A DNA stretch of 7,163 bases. Origin: Thermoleophilaceae bacterium (GTDB taxonomy: Bacteria; Actinomycetota; Thermoleophilia; Solirubrobacterales; JACPNS01). Location: the NCBI GenBank assembly GCA_016463365.1, contig JAEMRJ010000112.1, positions 1 to 7,163 on the forward strand, written 5' to 3'. Position numbers and translations under genes: made by a program. The notes beneath the pieces were generated by a model. It had not been told where the DNA came from, did no database searches, and saw nothing but the letters and a program-made list of their open reading frames with translations. Of the stretch, positions 5,401 to 7,163 are shown piece after piece. Position 1 is the first letter of the stretch; every line of letters starts with the position of its first letter.

Positions 5401-7022
5401 CGTTCTCCACTGTTCTTCCGGAGACAACGATTGTCTCCGGCATAGCCGAGGGCGCTTCCAGCACCAAGAGGTCGCAGGTGTTCACGTTTTCATCTGACAC
5501 TGCTGCGGTGACATTCGAGTGCAGTCTCGACTCGGGCCCCTGGACCGCGTGCGCCTCGCCGTACACGACTCCGGTGCTGAGCATCGCGAATCACACGTTT
5601 TCCGTGCGCGCGATTGGCTCCCTGGGCGGAACCGATGCCTCTCCGGCAACGCGGTCATTCTCGATCGTTCTACCCGAGACGACGATCGACTCCGGCATAG
5701 CCGAGGGCACCTCCAGCACCACAACGACGCAGGCGTTCACGTTTTCATCTGACGCCGCGCCGGCGACTTTTGAGTGCCGTCTCGATTCGGGCGCCTGGAA
5801 CGTGTGCACTTCGCCCTACACGACCCCGGTGCTGAGCATTGCGAACCACACGTTCGCGGTACGCGCTGTCGAACAATTCGGCGGGGCCGATGCCTCTCCG
5901 GCAACGCGTTCTTTCTCGATCGTTCTACCGGCACCTGACACGGTGATCAGCGCCGGTCCGGCGAACGGTTCGACGGCAGACGACTCGACCGCTACCTACG
6001 CGTTCAGCGGCCTCCCGAGCGCAGCGTCGTACCAGTGCAACGTCGATGGCGCAGCCTGGGCGGCCTGCACGTCGCCGTACACTACCCCGACGCTCGCAGT
6101 TGGCGCGCACGTGTTCAATGTCCGCGCGGTAAGCGCGGCTGGAGTAGCCGACCCGTCGCCTGCATCCAGAGCTGTCTCAGTGCTGTTCGGATCTCATCTG
6201 CACAAGCCCGGTCCTTCGAACACACCGTCAACTGCGCCGCTCTCAACTGACTCAGCCCTTGGAACTGCGATCGACTGGATCCACTTCAAGAGCACGAGCA
6301 ATGCGACGGTCGACCGCAAGAACGCCGCGCAGCAGATCAGCACGTTCAGGGTGCTCGGGACAAAAGGCGTCACCACACGCTCTGACACTCCGAAGTACAC
6401 GTGGACCGATGCAGTGGGTACAGCCTCCGGGTCATCCAAGGTCGGAGTCGCCACTGGTGGCGCCGTAGACAGCGGATTTCAATTGACGATCCCGGCCACA
6501 AACACCCAGACACGCACGCTGAAGCTGTACGTCGGAATGGTCGGCAGTGGAGTCAAGGGCCGCCTCGCCGTGAACTTCAACGGACAGGCTGCGGTGACCG
6601 ACACAAGTGTCAGCGGCAGCCTGTTCTCGACTGCAACGCGTGTGTTCACGATCACCTACCGGGCAGCATCGGCAAGTGACACGCTGACCGTCGAATGGAC
6701 GCAGAACTCCAGCAGCACAAGTGGCCGCGCCGTGCTCTACGGGGCGGGCCTCTACAACGCCCAGGAGCCCAACACGACGATCTCGTCGGGCCCTGCCGAG
6801 GGCGCGACCGTGACCACCAGCACAGCGAGCATCGGATTCACCAGCACGGTGTCCGGCTCGACGTTCCAGTGCAAGCTCGACCAGGCAGCCTGGGTTGCCT
6901 GCACCTCCGCATGGACCACACCGACGCTCCCCAGCGGCTTGCACACAGTCCGTGTGCGAGCGATCGGGCCCAACGGAAACGTCGACAAGACGTCCGCCGT
7001 ACGCAGCTTCATGAAGAGCTGA
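2418..7022 (+). CDS. Large secreted M11-like zinc metalloprotease with RTX and tandem beta repeats
   Basis: This encodes a 1534-residue exported mosaic protein. Residues 1-37 are a Sec signal peptide (basic start, hydrophobic core, cleavage probably after PAAA). Residues 38 to ~130 are a basic beta-rich segment like the prodomains of gametolysin-type proteases. From ~148 (IPYNFSNDT) to ~500 is a zincin domain: HEFGHNFNLNH at 279-289 matches HExxHxxxxxH, with H279, H283 and H289 as zinc ligands and E280 as the catalytic base, and YNIMGY with Met331 is the Met-turn. Residues ~505-594 form a beta-rich cap. Residues ~595-912 are RTX-like calcium-binding repeats with a two-Cys cap. Five 84-85-residue beta repeats follow (916-1170, 1173-1257, 1451-1534), with a ~193-residue linker and unnamed beta-rich domain between the fourth and fifth. 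There is no LPxTG signal or C-terminal membrane helix, so it is probably released or held non-covalently. Peptidase class is firm; M11 assignment and substrate are inference. Confidence 0.92.
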   Translation: MNVHSLRTPRGVILTLLTAVLTILAICVFAPTAPAAAKKKVTVTGTYGVPIEETIGSKDGHSHKGRPVVNTARYSYTLRMNPRTTRVLRHGRSYSWKRGKRFFSSRARVTVTGSLKNGSIKVRTIRIAKPSKKAKSSAFSGTYRTAVIPYNFSNDTSTPHTVEGLRQDVFTGANSVQAYWREVSNDVIKFSGADTSNLDGDVFPWVTISSSSTSATCDHVAWGNEALTASGVNAANYDRILFVQPEASACSWDGVADTVNRAWHQMPPSSVPNARIMAHEFGHNFNLNHAGAAPCPVTGSALTLTATMTSVCYDANSAGGSWGTANDYNIMGYDNSSMHHVSAYQKLSMGLLPSSSVASMATPGNYTIYPSVTADAPGAQLLQAPRTYSTFMRNPQMYAEYRKPHGVFENFSSAASSEVPMGVQFSFAPAFDLASDGEIDSSFGWPQMLLDGAPEHETTANLDFDPVKPRESFYDYASSRVYTVLSADGTSATVKTSTPPAPGNQPTVGVSGTELVYNAGTNQHNSLFVRTNAARNALVIVDNATPITAGPGCTAAGELTVSCPFTGFTTFRANLGDLEDSFRQVNSVSKAITVDGGSGADTIDGAKVTASYASRTSGVNLSLDGVANDGAPGETDLLGTSTHGVVGGSGNDTIVGSEANDTIDGGLGSDTIDAAGGEVDLITYASRSSDLAVHLNGQPESGAVAQGEADSLTNFESATGGSGNDTISGSSIPIGDQARLTGGDGNDTMTAGGDHVQSFYGDNGNDTITGTVYPDYIYAGAGDDRIDSGYGAAFDYVADGGGVDTIDYSNRTNGVAIDLANGTATAPGLEDDQLVGIENAIGTPHNDTITGSTAANVLTGGAGADTLNGGLGNDSLRARDAEVDSVTCGDASDTDTASIDATDDPVIGCETTTMAPETTIVSGIAEGASSTSRTQAFTFSSDTAPVTFECSLDSGAWTVCASPYTTPDLSIANHTFSVRAIDIFGGTDATPATRSFSTVLPETTIVSGIAEGASSTKRSQVFTFSSDTAAVTFECSLDSGPWTACASPYTTPVLSIANHTFSVRAIGSLGGTDASPATRSFSIVLPETTIDSGIAEGTSSTTTTQAFTFSSDAAPATFECRLDSGAWNVCTSPYTTPVLSIANHTFAVRAVEQFGGADASPATRSFSIVLPAPDTVISAGPANGSTADDSTATYAFSGLPSAASYQCNVDGAAWAACTSPYTTPTLAVGAHVFNVRAVSAAGVADPSPASRAVSVLFGSHLHKPGPSNTPSTAPLSTDSALGTAIDWIHFKSTSNATVDRKNAAQQISTFRVLGTKGVTTRSDTPKYTWTDAVGTASGSSKVGVATGGAVDSGFQLTIPATNTQTRTLKLYVGMVGSGVKGRLAVNFNGQAAVTDTSVSGSLFSTATRVFTITYRAASASDTLTVEWTQNSSSTSGRAVLYGAGLYNAQEPNTTISSGPAEGATVTTSTASIGFTSTVSGSTFQCKLDQAAWVACTSAWTTPTLPSGLHTVRVRAIGPNGNVDKTSAVRSFMKS
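4200..5153 (+). repeat. RTX-like calcium-binding repeat region inside the protease
   Basis: About ten GGxGxDxΦx-type nonapeptides occur here, including GGSGADTID, GGSGNDTIV, GGLGSDTID, GGSGNDTIS, GGDGNDTMT, AGAGDDRID and GGAGADTLN. Such repeats bind calcium and fold as parallel beta rolls. They are interrupted three times by a ~45-residue segment of the pattern Y(A/S)xRxxxΦxΦxLxG (starting near 4248, 4455 and 4830) that leads into the next nonapeptide run. The region ends in a cap with two cysteines (codons at 5079 and 5142) around DTDTASIDATDDPVIG. Several nonapeptides are degenerate. In Gram-negative bacteria RTX regions usually go with type I secretion; here the protein carries a Sec signal. 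Confidence 0.85.
5163..5927 (+). repeat. Three tandem 255-bp units (85 residues each)
   Basis: Units start at 5163, 5418 and 5673, with an exact 255-bp period and no indels. Each encodes PETTIxSGIAEGxSST ... FTFSSD ... FECxLDSGxWxxCxSPYTTPxLSIANHTF ... RSFSxVL. Units 1 and 2 differ at about 12 of 85 residues by my hand count, and they share an unbroken stretch of roughly 38 identical bases around LSIANHTFSVRAI. The paired cysteines (CX9C, first at 5265) probably form a disulfide within an Ig/FN3-like beta sandwich. Similarity at synonymous sites points to recent duplication or gene conversion. Confidence 0.92.
5934..6188 (+). repeat. Diverged fourth copy of the 85-residue beta repeat
   Basis: This is exactly 255 bp and keeps the frame of the preceding units: PDTVISAGPANG, YQCNVDGAAWAACTSPYTTP, then a VGAHVFNVRAVS segment. 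The CX9C pair and SPYTTP core are conserved, but most other positions differ, so this is an older member of the family. It is offset by two residues from the perfect tandem array. Confidence 0.88.
6768..7019 (+). repeat. Fifth, C-terminal copy of the beta repeat
   Basis: This copy of 84 residues ends the protein: PNTTISSGPAEG, then FQCKLDQAAWVACTSAWTTP and VRVRAIGPNGNVD. The CX9C pair is kept and SPYTTP has become SAWTTP. It is separated from copy four by 579 bp encoding a linker and a different domain. It reaches almost to the stop codon, with no sorting signal after it. Confidence 0.87.
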
Positions 7023-7053
7023 TTCGAGCGGCGACGATCAGGACAAGTACGAC

Positions 7054-7085
7054 AAAGGGCGCCCTGCACGGGGCGCCCTTTGCGT
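7054..7085. terminator. Hairpin terminator shared by convergent protease and tRNA genes
   Basis: A perfect 11-bp stem (7054-7064 with 7071-7081, AAAGGGCGCCC/GGGCGCCCTTT) has a 6-base loop and begins 32 bases after the protease stop. The T-tract is short on both strands (TTTGCG forward, TTTGTCG reverse). It sits between two converging transcription units and could stop both. The GGCGCCC/GGGCGCC core matches the terminator at 1704. Confidence 0.75.
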
Positions 7086-7108
7086 ATGCAATCTGGTCGT
7101 GGGGGAAG

Positions 7109-7163
7109 TAGCCCGACGGGGAGTCGAACCCCGGTTTTCGGCTTGAAAAGCCGACGTCCTAAC
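7109..7163 (-). tRNA. tRNA-Glu (anticodon UUC), 5' end cut by window edge
   Basis: Read on the minus strand this is the last ~55 bases of a tRNA. The end of the D arm (GTTAGGAC) is followed by a 5-bp anticodon stem (TCGGC/GCCGA) around the loop TTTTCAA, giving anticodon UUC (plus-strand bases 7145-7147), which reads GAA/GAG. Next come a 4-base variable loop as in other bacterial tRNA-Glu genes, a T arm CGGGG-TTCGACT-CCCCG, the acceptor 3' strand TCGGGCT and discriminator A at 7109. The next bases are CTT, so CCA is not encoded and must be added after transcription. The acceptor 5' strand and most of the D arm lie beyond the window. Confidence 0.92.

Noticed and set aside
5163..5927. Regular repeats considered as a CRISPR array
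   Set aside because: The period is 255 bp, the units are contiguous with no spacers, and they encode in-frame protein repeats.

Overview
This is a high-GC bacterial window that reads most naturally as an actinobacterium, with the class Thermoleophilia (Solirubrobacterales) as the best guess. The guess rests on protein style: a secreted protein joining RTX-type calcium-binding repeats, a CG...CE cysteine cap and 'TTIxSGxAEG ... FECxLDxxxWxxCxSPYTTP' beta-sandwich repeats, next to a COG4315-type lipoprotein. No rRNA or other strong taxonomic marker is present, so this is inference.

Layout, left to right. (1) 1-968: the C-terminal ~320 residues of a cytochrome P450, whose N-terminus lies outside the window. 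(2) 968-1594: a TetR-family regulator with an EthR-like effector domain, sharing one base with the P450 stop codon. The two are almost certainly co-transcribed, and the regulator may control the P450. (3) 1595-1819: an intergenic stretch with a strong intrinsic terminator (1704-1736) that closes this unit. (4) 1820-2305: a small secreted lipoprotein of the COG4315/PF03640 type. (5) 2306-2417: a weak terminator-like hairpin, a perfect 10-bp inverted repeat and a ribosome binding site ahead of the next gene. (6) 2418-7022: one very large exported protein of 1534 residues. It has a Sec signal peptide, a prodomain-like segment, a gametolysin-like (M11-type) zinc metalloprotease domain, an RTX region, five 84-85-residue beta repeats and an unnamed beta-rich domain inserted between repeats 4 and 5. 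(7) 7054-7081: a perfect 11-bp hairpin between convergent genes. (8) 7109-7163: the 3' part of a minus-strand tRNA-Glu(UUC), cut by the window edge.

The first two genes form an intracellular oxidation/regulation unit. The next two encode envelope or exported proteins. Nothing links the two halves functionally except orientation. The most interesting object is the large protease: its catalytic motifs are intact, its repeats are still highly similar at DNA level, and a conspicuous inverted repeat sits just upstream of it. I see no defence system, mobile element, CRISPR array or phage gene.
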